From Streptomyces tsukubensis (GTDB lineage: Bacteria; Actinomycetota; Actinomycetes; Streptomycetales; Streptomycetaceae), in assembly GCF_003932715.1 (NCBI RefSeq), contig NZ_CP020700.1, forward strand, positions 1,316,001 to 1,380,000: a DNA stretch of 64,000 bases. The letters run 5' to 3'. Positions 9,132 through 16,308 of this stretch are shown piece after piece. Position numbers and translations under genes: made by a program. The notes beneath the pieces are model-generated. The model saw only the letters and a program-made list of their open reading frames with translations, had not been told where the DNA came from and searched no databases. Each line of letters begins with the position of its first letter. Positions within the stretch are counted from its first letter, which is position 1.

Positions 9132-9218
9132 TCAGAAGGCGCACATTCGACACAGACAACGAGCACCGGGCGTGGTGTTCGCCTCGGTCGCAGGGGTGCG
9201 GTTGCTCGTCGTGGTCAT
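9132..9218 (-). CDS. Cysteine-rich leader peptide upstream of metNIQ, probable leaderless ORF
   Basis: A 28-codon frame from ATG 9218 to TGA 9132 ends ARCLCRMCAF, with Cys at 21, 23 and 26, plus Met25. Three Cys codons in the last eight positions are unusual in this GC context. A promoter-like -35/-10 pair places the -10 hexamer only five bases before the ATG, so the mRNA would start at or next to the ATG with no ribosome site. Short leaderless Cys-codon ORFs act as cysteine-responsive attenuators of sulfur operons in mycobacteria. A similar role for metNIQ is my inference. The next gene is metN on the same strand, 298 bases away. Confidence 0.65.
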   Translation of the reverse strand: MTTTSNRTPATEANTTPGARCLCRMCAF

Positions 9219-9223
9219 GGCGG

Positions 9224-9253
9224 TAAGTAAAGCAGACCGCTTTCCGCGAGCAA
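9224..9253 (-). promoter_or_regulatory. Promoter for the leader peptide and metNIQ
   Basis: On the minus strand TTGCTC (9253-9248) and TACTTA (9229-9224) are separated by 18 bases. The ATG of the leader peptide begins five bases after the -10 hexamer, which predicts a leaderless transcript. Both hexamers fit a vegetative sigma-70-type promoter moderately well. Confidence 0.6.
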
Positions 9254-9259
9254 CCGAGC

Positions 9260-9300
9260 GTCCGAATAGCGGACACTTTGGTTCGGCCATCAGATGGCCG
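9260..9300. promoter_or_regulatory. Two palindromes just upstream of the met promoter
   Basis: GTCCGAATAGCGGAC (9260-9274) has 5-bp arms, and CGGCCATCAGATGGCCG (9284-9300) has perfect 7-bp arms around CAG. The first lies seven bases upstream of the -35 box. Either could bind a repressor or activator of sulfur-amino-acid uptake. The second could instead be a terminator stem for a transcript arriving from higher coordinates. Confidence 0.45.
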
Positions 9301-9511
9301 AGGCAGCCGCTCCGGCCGCCCGTCTCACGGCTCTGACCTGCGAAATCATCGGAGCTGCCCACGGCAGGGGACCGAGTGCGGCCGGTACGGGGCGGACGGG
9401 CGCTGTGGTCAAGGCCACGATCGGACCGTCCGGCCCGGGGCCGCCGCGCCACCGCGAAGGACCCCGGGGCCGCCCGCGGCGGGCTCCGCACGCCGTAATA
9501 CGCTCGGGGCC

Positions 9512-9871
9512 ATGCTCGACGCCCTCACGGTCGCGATCTCCGTCACCGCACTCGCCCTCGCCGCCTGGTGCGGCTACGCCGCCTACCGCGACCAGCCCAC
9601 CAAGGACTGGCACTTCATCGGCATGGCCGTGGTGACGGTGCTGGCGCTGGTCCAGCTGGTGGTGGGCATCGTCCGGCTGGCGGGGGGAGACGAGCCCGCG
9701 CAGGGCACCACGATCTTCGTCGCCTATCTGATCGGCGCGCTCGCGACCGTACCGTCCGCGGGGGTGCTGTCGCTGGCCGAGCGGACGCGCTGGGGTTCGG
9801 CGACCGTGGCCGCCGGTGCGGTCCTGCTCGCGGTCCTCGAAGTACGGCTGTACGACATCTGGGGAGGCTGA
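9512..9871 (+). CDS. Small four-helix membrane protein, unknown function
   Basis: 119 residues from ATG 9512, with a GGGG ribosome site in the preceding bases. Four hydrophobic segments can be read: VAISVTALALAAWCGYAA, MAVVTVLALVQLVVGIVRLAG, IFVAYLIGALATVPSAGVLSLA, and AAGAVLLAVLEVRLYDIW. I recognise no catalytic motif. It is two bases upstream of another membrane protein gene and almost surely co-transcribed with it. It may be a small integral membrane protein of the kind conserved among streptomycetes. Confidence 0.75.
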   Translation: MLDALTVAISVTALALAAWCGYAAYRDQPTKDWHFIGMAVVTVLALVQLVVGIVRLAGGDEPAQGTTIFVAYLIGALATVPSAGVLSLAERTRWGSATVAAGAVLLAVLEVRLYDIWGG

Positions 9872-9873
9872 CG

Positions 9874-10494
9874 ATGACCGAGCCCACCACCACCGGAACC
9901 GGCGCACGGACCGGCAACGACCCGGAGACCGGAGCCCTGACCGGAAGCGGAACCGGAACTTCCGACGGGCCGGAGGCCAGGGGCGGAACCGGGACCTCCG
10001 ACGGGCCGGAGGCCAGGGGCGGAACCGGGACCTCCGACGGGCCGGGGAGCGTAGGCGGAACCGGTACGGCCACGGCCGCCGCCCGGGACTCCCGGCTCGT
10101 CAAGGGCCCCGGGCTGCTGCTCGTGTGGCTCTACGGAGTGATGTCGGTGGGCGCCGTATCGCGCTCCGTACTCCATATCCTCACCGACTTCGACCGGGCC
10201 CCGCTCGCCCACGGACTGTCGGCCGCCGCCGCGGCGGTGTACGTGTTCATCACCTACACCCTGGTCCGCGGCGGGGAGACCGCCCGCAAAGCCGGCCTGG
10301 TGTGCTGTGCGGTCGAGCTGGCGGGCGTACTGGTCGTCGGCACCTGGACCCTGGTGGACCCGTCCGCCTTCCCGGACTCCACGGTCTGGTCCGGCTACGG
10401 CTGGGGCTATGTCTTCCTGCCCGTACTGCTGCCGGTCACCGGCCTGCTGTGGCTGCGCCGCTCGCGTACGGAGACGGCCGCCGCCCGGGCGTGA
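9874..10494 (+). CDS. Membrane protein with tandem Gly/Thr-rich N-terminal repeats
   Basis: 206 residues from ATG 9874, two bases after the previous stop, with GGGGAGG upstream. Residues 1 to about 70 are soluble and repetitive: three 12-residue units of the form GTGTSDGPEARG, encoded by 36-bp DNA repeats. The rest has four membrane segments (GLLLVWLYGVMSVGAVSRSVL, AAAAVYVFITYTLVRGG, AGLVCCAVELAGVLVVGTWTLV, and WGYVFLPVLLPVTGLLWLRR). It probably forms a complex with the upstream membrane protein. Function unknown. The repeat tract is likely to vary in length between strains. Confidence 0.8.
   Translation: MTEPTTTGTGARTGNDPETGALTGSGTGTSDGPEARGGTGTSDGPEARGGTGTSDGPGSVGGTGTATAAARDSRLVKGPGLLLVWLYGVMSVGAVSRSVLHILTDFDRAPLAHGLSAAAAAVYVFITYTLVRGGETARKAGLVCCAVELAGVLVVGTWTLVDPSAFPDSTVWSGYGWGYVFLPVLLPVTGLLWLRRSRTETAAARA
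9949..10056 (+). repeat. Three tandem 36-bp repeats inside a membrane-protein gene
   Basis: Units lie at 9949-9984, 9985-10020 and 10021-10056. The first two differ in two positions and the third diverges at its end. Each unit encodes 12 residues in frame, so copy-number changes would keep the reading frame. Confidence 0.9.
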
Positions 10495-10545
10495 ACGCGG
10501 GCTCCCCCGTAGCGCCCGGCACCGGGCCGGACCCGCCCGCTCCGC

Positions 10546-11049
10546 TCAGGCGCTGGTGACGAACGTCCCCGCCGCCGCTTCCTTCTCCAGCGTGACCAGG
10601 GTGAGCCGGGGGCCGACCTCCTCGCGGGCCACCGGCACATAGCCGTGGCTGCGGTAGAGCCGGAGGTTGCCCTCGCTGCGGTGACCGGTGAACAGCTGGA
10701 ACTTCTTCGCGGCGGGCGCCCCCGCGAAATGGGCCTCGATGGCCGCCAGCAGCCGTCCGCCGAGGCCGTGGCGCTGCATCCGCGGATGGACGATGAGCTT
10801 CGCGATCTGCGCCGTACCGGTCGCGTCGATCCAGCCGCGCACCGAGGCCACCACCTCGTCGCCCAGCCGGGCGACCAGCGCGTGCCCCTGGTCCAGCTCG
10901 GCCCGCACACCCCCCAGCGACTGGGTGAGCGGCTCGATGGCGTAGTCGCCGTAGATCTCCGCCTCGGACTGGTAGCAGAGGTATTGGAGCTTGAGGATCT
11001 GCTCCGCGTCCTGCGCCGTCGCCGCTGAGATGGTCACGCTCATGCCCAT
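10546..11049 (-). CDS. GNAT-family N-acetyltransferase
   Basis: 167 residues from ATG 11049, chosen because GGGAGG sits nine bases upstream; GTG 11070 is the weaker alternative. The acetyl-CoA-binding motif is clear: IAKLIVHPRMQRHGLGGRLLAAIEAHF around 84-110, followed by KFQLFTGHRSEGNLRLYRSHGYVPVAREEVG, typical of small-molecule GNATs. The acceptor substrate is unknown. It sits 38 bases downstream of the sigma-like gene on the same strand and may be co-transcribed with it. Confidence 0.85.
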   Translation of the reverse strand: MGMSVTISAATAQDAEQILKLQYLCYQSEAEIYGDYAIEPLTQSLGGVRAELDQGHALVARLGDEVVASVRGWIDATGTAQIAKLIVHPRMQRHGLGGRLLAAIEAHFAGAPAAKKFQLFTGHRSEGNLRLYRSHGYVPVAREEVGPRLTLVTLEKEAAAGTFVTSA

Positions 11050-11087
11050 GCGCGCATGCCTCCCGCTCACCTGTCCCTACCGATTGT

Positions 11088-11651
11088 CTAACGCTCCTTT
11101 CCCCGATGTTCAGGAGCCGCAACCTCTGCCGCGAGCATTCTGCGCAGACATCCCAGGCAACGGGAACGTATCGGCCCTAGACTCCCCTGTGAGATATTCA
11201 ACTCTCCTGCGATTTCACGGTATGTAGGGTCGTGGGGCGACAACATCGCAGAAAGAAGCCGGGGGCAGTCACCCGGCGTACGGGCGACCGCCGACCGGAC
11301 CGTACGGCCCGTCTCCGCCCGCAGGGCCGCGTGCTCGGCGCTCTCCCCCTGCGCGGCAGCCCCGGAGCCGTACGGCGCACCGTCGGTGAGCGGCCGCTCC
11401 CGGACCGTCCTGCGGCGGGCCCGCCGCACCTCGGCCCGCACCACGGCCCGTACCCAGCGGGCCGGATCCCCCGGCGGACCGGCCCGGCCGAGCCGTTCGA
11501 ACAGCCTCACCCAGACGGCCTGTTCCAGATCCCCGGCGTCGGCCGCGGCGCCGGGGGCCTCGGCCGTCGCCTCCGCGGCGACCAGCGGGCCGAGTGCGGC
11601 CACCACTTCCTCCGCCGGTACGCCCGGGGGTCGGTCTGCGGGACGTGTCAT
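11088..11651 (-). CDS. ECF-like RNA polymerase sigma factor / sigma-70 region 4 protein
   Basis: 187 residues from ATG 11651 (MTRPADRPPGV). The middle, GDLEQAVWVRLFERLGRAGPPGDPARWVRAVVRAEVRRARRR, looks like a degenerate sigma region 2. The C-terminus, SPHDPTYREIAGELNISQGSLGPIRSRCLGCLRRML, is a standard region 4 helix-turn-helix that would read a -35 element. The length suits an ECF sigma factor. No anti-sigma gene is adjacent. The Ala-rich N-terminus and divergent region 2 leave room for a sigma-like transcription factor without full activity. The ribosome site is weak. Confidence 0.75.
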   Translation of the reverse strand: MTRPADRPPGVPAEEVVAALGPLVAAEATAEAPGAAADAGDLEQAVWVRLFERLGRAGPPGDPARWVRAVVRAEVRRARRRTVRERPLTDGAPYGSGAAAQGESAEHAALRAETGRTVRSAVARTPGDCPRLLSAMLSPHDPTYREIAGELNISQGSLGPIRSRCLGCLRRMLAAEVAAPEHRGKER

Positions 11652-11769
11652 ACCGGCCGGAACGTGCCGCCGCCCGGCGGAGTTGCCCGGTGGCGGCGTC
11701 CTCACCCGTACGAGGGAACACTCCCCCGTACGGGTGCAGGTCCCCGACGGCAGCCGGTTCCCTGACTCT

Positions 11770-12954
11770 TCAGTCCTGTACGGCGTCGGCCGCGGCCAGC
11801 AGGCCCGTGTCGGGGTGGTCGGTGAAGATGCCGTCGATGCCCGTCGCGAAGTAGCGGCGGTAGGCACCGAAGACGTCCCCGTACCCGTTGGGGTCGGTGC
11901 CCGGGGTCGTGGTGTCCCGGTCGCGCCGGAAGTCGGCCGGAAGGAAGGTGTTCTCGTTGCGCAGGGTGTACGGGTGGAGGATCAGGCCCCGCCGGTGGGC
12001 GTCCCGCACCAGGGTGGTGGGGGTGCCGAGCCTGCCGTCCGGGCCCTTGGGGATGACGAGGTCCAGCGTGGGCCCGATGCCCTGGGCGTAGGAGGCGATC
12101 CACTTCAGCCCCGCCGGGGTGATCAGATCGGCCACGGTCCGCGGATCGCCCGCCTCGGTGAAGTCCCACGGCCGGGTTCCGGCGCCGGAGAGCAGCACCA
12201 CGCGCGGCGCGTCCACCAGCCGGGCCATCCGCTGCATGCTGCTGGGCTCGAAGGACTGGAGGAAGACGGGGGCGTCGCGGCCGTCCCGGCCGTACCGGCG
12301 CAGCAGCCGGGCCAGCGGCTCCTCCAGGCCGAGGCCGAGCTTCCGGAAGTAGGTGGGGTGTTTGGTCTCGGCGTGCAGCCACACCGGCCGGCCCCGCCTG
12401 CGCCCCTCACGGTCCGCCCACTTCAGGACCTCTTCGAAAGTGGGCACCGTCCACCGTCCGTCGTAGAGGGTGTTGTCCGGCCGGACGCCCGGGATCCGCT
12501 CCTTCGCCCGCAGCGTCCGCAGCTCCGCCAGGGTGAAGTCCTCGGTGAACCAGCCCGTCATCGACGTGCCGTCGACCGTCTTCGTGGTCCGGCGGGCGGC
12601 GAACTCCGGGTGGTCGGCGACATCGGTGGTGCCGGTGATGTCGTTCTCGTGACGGCAGACCAGATGGCCGTCCCGGGTGGGCACCAGATCCTGTTCGATC
12701 ACATGTGCGCCCATGTCGAGGGCGAGCTGATAGGCGCCGATGGTGTGCTCGGGGCGGTAGCCGCTGGCGCCCCGGTGGGCGATGACCGTGGGGTACGGGA
12801 GATCCCGGTACCCGCCGCGGCCCCGTCGCGCCGGACGGTCCGCGGCCGCGTGCGCCGTGCCCGCCGCCCCGCCCGCTCCGGCGGCGGCCGCGCCGAGCGC
12901 CGCCGCCCCCAGCACCGTACGCCGTCCGGGCCGTGCCTGTGCGCCCTGTGTCAT
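11770..12954 (-). CDS. glpQ: Tat-exported glycerophosphodiester phosphodiesterase
   Basis: 394 residues. The N-terminus is a Tat signal (PGRRTVLGAAALGAAAAG, cleavage probably near AHA), so the folded enzyme is exported. The GDPD fold follows: VIAHRGASGYRPEHT with catalytic His60 and Glu69, IEQDLVPTRDGHLVCRHE with the metal-binding Glu/Asp pair, and WLHAETKHP. It hydrolyses glycerophosphodiesters, from phospholipids or teichoic acids, to glycerol-3-phosphate and an alcohol, usually with calcium. In Streptomyces this class is often phosphate-regulated. I do not see a convincing PHO box. It is divergent from the acyltransferase gene. Confidence 0.93.
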   Translation of the reverse strand: MTQGAQARPGRRTVLGAAALGAAAAGAGGAAGTAHAAADRPARRGRGGYRDLPYPTVIAHRGASGYRPEHTIGAYQLALDMGAHVIEQDLVPTRDGHLVCRHENDITGTTDVADHPEFAARRTTKTVDGTSMTGWFTEDFTLAELRTLRAKERIPGVRPDNTLYDGRWTVPTFEEVLKWADREGRRRGRPVWLHAETKHPTYFRKLGLGLEEPLARLLRRYGRDGRDAPVFLQSFEPSSMQRMARLVDAPRVVLLSGAGTRPWDFTEAGDPRTVADLITPAGLKWIASYAQGIGPTLDLVIPKGPDGRLGTPTTLVRDAHRRGLILHPYTLRNENTFLPADFRRDRDTTTPGTDPNGYGDVFGAYRRYFATGIDGIFTDHPDTGLLAAADAVQD

Positions 12955-13332
12955 CGGGGTTCCTCCCTCGTGGTCCGTGTCCGTCGTCCGGTGTCCGGCG
13001 CCGGTTCCCGCCCGATTCCGGCGGATACCGGCCCGCTGTCCGACGGCCCGACGCTAGGGAGTGCCGCGGTACGGGTGGCGGCTCCCCGGCGAACGGCGGT
13101 CGAACACATGTCAACACGGAGTATCGGTGTGTATCGAGTCCGTGAACCCGACGTGCGGGGAGGGCAGAGCCGCGAGTATGGTCCTCACCTGCGCGGACCA
13201 CAGTGGTTCACGCGCCGACAGACCAGCACCGCACCAGCACCTGCACCTGCACCTGCACCTGCACCACCTGCTGTACCGACCGATCCGCCACCCGATCCGA
13301 CACCGAACCAAGGTCACCGCCGGAGGCCCCCG
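12955..13332. other. 378-bp divergent intergenic region with a CACCTG repeat
   Basis: This region separates the GDPD gene (minus) from the acyltransferase gene (plus). No ORF with a ribosome site is evident. It includes an AT-richer patch near 13105-13145 that may hold promoters for either side, and a hexanucleotide array at 13232-13270. Confidence 0.55.
13232..13270 (+). repeat. Tandem CACCTG hexanucleotide array upstream of the acyltransferase gene
   Basis: Four perfect CACCTG units (13238-13261) are flanked by a CACCAG unit before and CACC-ACCTG after. It lies about 65-100 bases upstream of the acyltransferase start, in the position of a 5' leader or promoter spacer. Such arrays can change length by slippage. 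Confidence 0.85.
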
Positions 13333-14007
13333 TTGTCCCGCATGTCGCTCATCAAGGCCGTCCTCGGACCGGTCCTGCGCCTGATGTTCCGGCCCCGCGT
13401 GGAAGGCGCGGAGAACATTCCCGGCACCGGCCCGGTCATCCTGGCGGGCAACCACCTCACCTTCATCGACTCGATGGTGCTGCCGCTGGTCTGCTCCCGG
13501 CCGGTGTACTTCATCGGCAAGGACGAGTACGTGACCGGAAAGGGCGTCAAGGGCAGGCTGATGGCCTGGTTCTTCACCGGTGTCGGCATGGTCCCCGTGG
13601 ACCGGGACGGGGCGAACGGCGGTGTCGCCGCGCTCAACACCGGCCGTCGGCTGCTGGAGCAGGGCAAGATCTTCGGCATCTACCCCGAGGGCACCCGCTC
13701 CCCCGACGGCCGGCTCTACCGGGGCCGCCCCGGGATCGCCCGGCTCACCCTGATGACGGGTGCGCCCGTGGTGCCGTTCGCCGTCATCGGCACCGACAAG
13801 CTCCAGCCCGGCGGTTCGGGGCTGCCCCGGCCCGGCCGGGTGACCGTCCGCTTCGGTGCGGCGATGGAGTTCTCCCGGTACGAGGGCATGGGCCGGGACC
13901 GCTACGTTCTGCGGGCCGTCACGGACTCGGTGATGGCCGAGGTGATGGCGCTCTCCGGGCAGGAGTACGTCGACATCTACGCCACCAAGGCGAAGAAGGC
14001 CGCCTGA
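13333..14007 (+). CDS. plsC: 1-acyl-sn-glycerol-3-phosphate acyltransferase (PlsC family)
   Basis: 224 residues from TTG 13333 (MSRMSLIKAV), chosen because GGAGG lies six bases upstream; ATG 13342 is too far from it. The PlsC motifs are intact: block I NHLTFID with His41 and Asp46, and block III EGTRSPDG at 119-126. There is a hydrophobic stretch before block I. The enzyme acylates lysophosphatidic acid to phosphatidic acid at the membrane. Genomes of this type carry several paralogues, so the exact acceptor is uncertain. A long hairpin terminator follows the stop. Confidence 0.92.
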   Translation: MSRMSLIKAVLGPVLRLMFRPRVEGAENIPGTGPVILAGNHLTFIDSMVLPLVCSRPVYFIGKDEYVTGKGVKGRLMAWFFTGVGMVPVDRDGANGGVAALNTGRRLLEQGKIFGIYPEGTRSPDGRLYRGRPGIARLTLMTGAPVVPFAVIGTDKLQPGGSGLPRPGRVTVRFGAAMEFSRYEGMGRDRYVLRAVTDSVMAEVMALSGQEYVDIYATKAKKAA

Positions 14008-14030
14008 CCGCCCCGGGCACGCACCACGGC

Positions 14031-14074
14031 AGAGAGCCGGGCCGGAACCTCGTGGGGTTCCGGCCCGGCTCTCT
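14031..14074. terminator. 19-bp perfect bidirectional terminator hairpin
   Basis: The left arm 14031-14049 and right arm 14056-14074 are perfectly complementary over 19 bp with a 6-base loop (TCGTGG). It lies between the convergent acyltransferase (plus) and MFS (minus) genes. It has no long U-tract on either side. Confidence 0.92.
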
Positions 14075-14122
14075 GTCTGTGCGGCCCGTTCGGTCCGTTC
14101 GGTCCGTTCGCAGGCTACGGCG

Positions 14123-15667
14123 TCACGGGTGCTCGACGCCGTCCTCCAGCTTCTGGCCCCGCAGCAGGAACCAGGCCGCGACGGCGGTCGCGAACAGCAC
14201 CGCCGAGCCGACCGCGCCGGCCATGTGGAAACCGTCGGCGAAGGCGTCGCGGGCGGCGGACAGCAACTCCGCACTCTGCTCGGGCGGCAGCACCGCCGAG
14301 GCCTCCGCGGCCCCGCCCAGGGACTCACGGGCCCCCTCCGCGACCTCCACCGGCACCCCCTCCGGCACGGTGAAGCCCCGGTAGACACCGGTGACGACCG
14401 AGCCCAGTACGGCGATACCGAGGGCGGCACCCAGTTCGTATGCGGTCTCCGACACCGCGGACGCGGCACCGGCCTGCTCCTTGGGCACGCTGGACAGGAT
14501 CACGTCCGCCGTCACGGTGAAGGCGAAGCCGGCACCGAGACCACCGATGAACAGGGCGACACCGATCGCGGGGGCGCCGGTGCTCGCGCTCAGCACCGTA
14601 CAGCCCGCGAGGGCGGCGCCGACGGCCGCCAGACCACCGGCGACGGTGCCCCGGACGGAGAACCGGCGGGCCACGAAACCGGCCAGCAGACCCGCTCCCA
14701 CGGCGCCGATCGCCGCGGGCAGTTCGATCAGACCGGCCTCCAGTGGCGACCTGCCCTGCACCAGCTGGAGGAACTGCGACAGGAAGAACACCAGCCCGGA
14801 GAGGCCGAGGATGGTCAGCAGATCCGCCAGTACGGCACCGGAGAAGCCCCGGTTGCGGAAGAGCCGGACGTCCAGCAGCGGCGACGGCAGGGTGAGCTGC
14901 CGGCGGACGAACCACACCAGGGCCGTCGCTCCGAGGGTCCCGGCCAGCAGCGCCCCGGCGCCGAAGCCGTGCACGGCCAGCTCCTTGATGGAGTACACCG
15001 AGGCGATCATGCCCACGAGGGAGAGGACGACGCTGATCGGGTCCCAGGGGCCGGGGTTGGGGTTGCGCGACTCCGGGAGGAGCTTCACACCGATGAGGAC
15101 CAGCAGCGCCATCACCGGCAGGTTGATCAGAAAGACCGAGCCCCACCAGAAGTGCTCCAGCAGCACACCGCCGACCAGCGGGCCGACCGCGGCACCGGCG
15201 GAGGCCGCGGCGCCCCAGATACCGACCGCAATGCTGCGCTCCCGGGCGTCGTGGAAGAGGTTCCGGATCAGCGCCAGCGTGGACGGCATCAGGGTCGCAC
15301 CGGCGACACCGAGCAGGGCCCGGGCGAGAATCATCATCTCGGGGCTGGTGGCATAGGCGTTGAGGACGGAGACCGCGCCGAACGCGACCGCACCCGTCAG
15401 CAGCAGCTTCTTCCGGCCGATCCGGTCACCCAGACTGCCCATGGTGATCAGCAGACCGGCGATGACGAAGGAGTAGACGTCGCCGATCCACAGGAGCTGG
15501 GTACCCGAGGGCTGCAGATCCTCACTCAGATACGGTGTGGCCAGACCGAGTACGGTGGCGTCGACCGCCACCAGCAGTACGGCCAGTACCAGGACGCCGA
15601 GGGCGACCCAGCGGCCGGGGGCCTTGGTGATCTCCTCCGTCTTCGTCAGGCGGACGGTACCGGTCAC
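14123..15667 (-). CDS. Drug:proton MFS efflux transporter, DHA2 (14-TMS) family
   Basis: 514 residues with about 14 membrane segments. The start overlaps the stop of the TetR gene (ATGA), so the pair is translationally coupled. Motif A appears as GSLGDRIGRKKLLLTG near residue 77, an acidic residue lies in TM1 (VLLVAVDATVLGLATPYL), and motif C-like Gly/Ala-rich sequence GAAASAGAAVGPLVGGVLLEHFWWGSVFLINLP is seen. This is the QacA/LfrA/EmrB type, which exports cationic drugs or natural products using the proton gradient. The neighbouring TetR probably represses the operon and is released by a transported ligand. The substrate is unknown. Confidence 0.92.
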   Translation of the reverse strand: MTGTVRLTKTEEITKAPGRWVALGVLVLAVLLVAVDATVLGLATPYLSEDLQPSGTQLLWIGDVYSFVIAGLLITMGSLGDRIGRKKLLLTGAVAFGAVSVLNAYATSPEMMILARALLGVAGATLMPSTLALIRNLFHDARERSIAVGIWGAAASAGAAVGPLVGGVLLEHFWWGSVFLINLPVMALLVLIGVKLLPESRNPNPGPWDPISVVLSLVGMIASVYSIKELAVHGFGAGALLAGTLGATALVWFVRRQLTLPSPLLDVRLFRNRGFSGAVLADLLTILGLSGLVFFLSQFLQLVQGRSPLEAGLIELPAAIGAVGAGLLAGFVARRFSVRGTVAGGLAAVGAALAGCTVLSASTGAPAIGVALFIGGLGAGFAFTVTADVILSSVPKEQAGAASAVSETAYELGAALGIAVLGSVVTGVYRGFTVPEGVPVEVAEGARESLGGAAEASAVLPPEQSAELLSAARDAFADGFHMAGAVGSAVLFATAVAAWFLLRGQKLEDGVEHP

Positions 15668-16218
15668 TTCTCCACACTCCGTCGGGTGACACCACCGAGC
15701 AGCAGCTCGGTGATCATGAACGTATAGTCGCGGGCGGCGATCCGGCCGGACTGGACGGCCCAGGCGGCCGAGCTGACCAGCCCGAAGAGGGCCTCGGTGA
15801 TCCAGGCCGCCGTGAGGTCGATCCGGAACACCCCCTCTTCCTGGCCCCGCTGCACCAGCGCCACAATGCGCCGGTCCGCCCGCTGCCAGCCCTCGTGGAC
15901 GTCCTCGCCCTCGAAGAGCTGGTTCTCGGTGATCAGGAACGAGAGCAGATGGGCGCAGCGCTCGGACTCCGCGACCAGGCGCCGCAGCGCATCGGCCGCG
16001 CTGCCCTCGTCGAGCTTCGCGGCTTCGATCGCCGTCTCCAGCTCCCGCAGTCCGTAGTCCTCCAGCGCCCGCACCAGGGTGTCCCGCCCGGCGAAGTGCC
16101 GGTGCAGGGTCGCCCGGCCGATCCCGGCCGCCCGGGCGACCTCGTCCATGGTCGCGCTCCCCTTCCGGGAGAGAAGGGCGGCGGCAGCCCGCAGAACCTG
16201 CTCACGATCAACAGTCAT
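15664..16218 (-). CDS. TetR-family repressor of the adjacent efflux gene
   Basis: 184 residues from ATG 16218. The N-terminal helix-turn-helix is typical: VDREQVLRAAAALLSRKGSATMDEVARAAGIGRATLHRHFAGRDTLVRAL. The C-terminal helical domain (SFLITENQLFEGEDVHEGW) would bind a ligand. It is the first gene of a two-gene operon with the MFS transporter. A perfect 8-2-8 palindrome lies just upstream and a TAGTCT -10-like hexamer ends seven bases before the ATG, so the mRNA is probably leaderless and autoregulated. The inducer is not known. Confidence 0.93.
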   Translation of the reverse strand: MTVDREQVLRAAAALLSRKGSATMDEVARAAGIGRATLHRHFAGRDTLVRALEDYGLRELETAIEAAKLDEGSAADALRRLVAESERCAHLLSFLITENQLFEGEDVHEGWQRADRRIVALVQRGQEEGVFRIDLTAAWITEALFGLVSSAAWAVQSGRIAARDYTFMITELLLGGVTRRSVEK

Positions 16219-16237
16219 GAGACAAGACTAGCCGATG

Positions 16238-16255
16238 TGAGACATGAATGTCTCA
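16238..16255. promoter_or_regulatory. TetR operator palindrome at the efflux operon promoter
   Basis: TGAGACATGAATGTCTCA is a perfect inverted repeat with 8-bp arms, 20 bases upstream of the TetR start codon. On the minus strand TAGTCT (16230-16225) would be the -10, so the palindrome covers the -35/spacer area. A related half-site, TGAGACAAGAC, lies at the start codon itself (16218-16228). Confidence 0.75.
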
Positions 16256-16308
16256 TTCGATATGTCGACGCCCCGCGCGAGGGGGGCGATTCTTGGAAGG
16301 ATGTGGTG

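Noticed and set aside
8834..9218. A SAM riboswitch upstream of metN
   Set aside because: I could not find the conserved SAM-I or SAM-IV core sequences. A Cys-rich leader peptide explains the position better.
5802..9226. Long plus-strand ORFs across metNIQ
   Set aside because: They mirror the met genes on the other strand. The minus-strand frames have intact ABC motifs and a lipobox.
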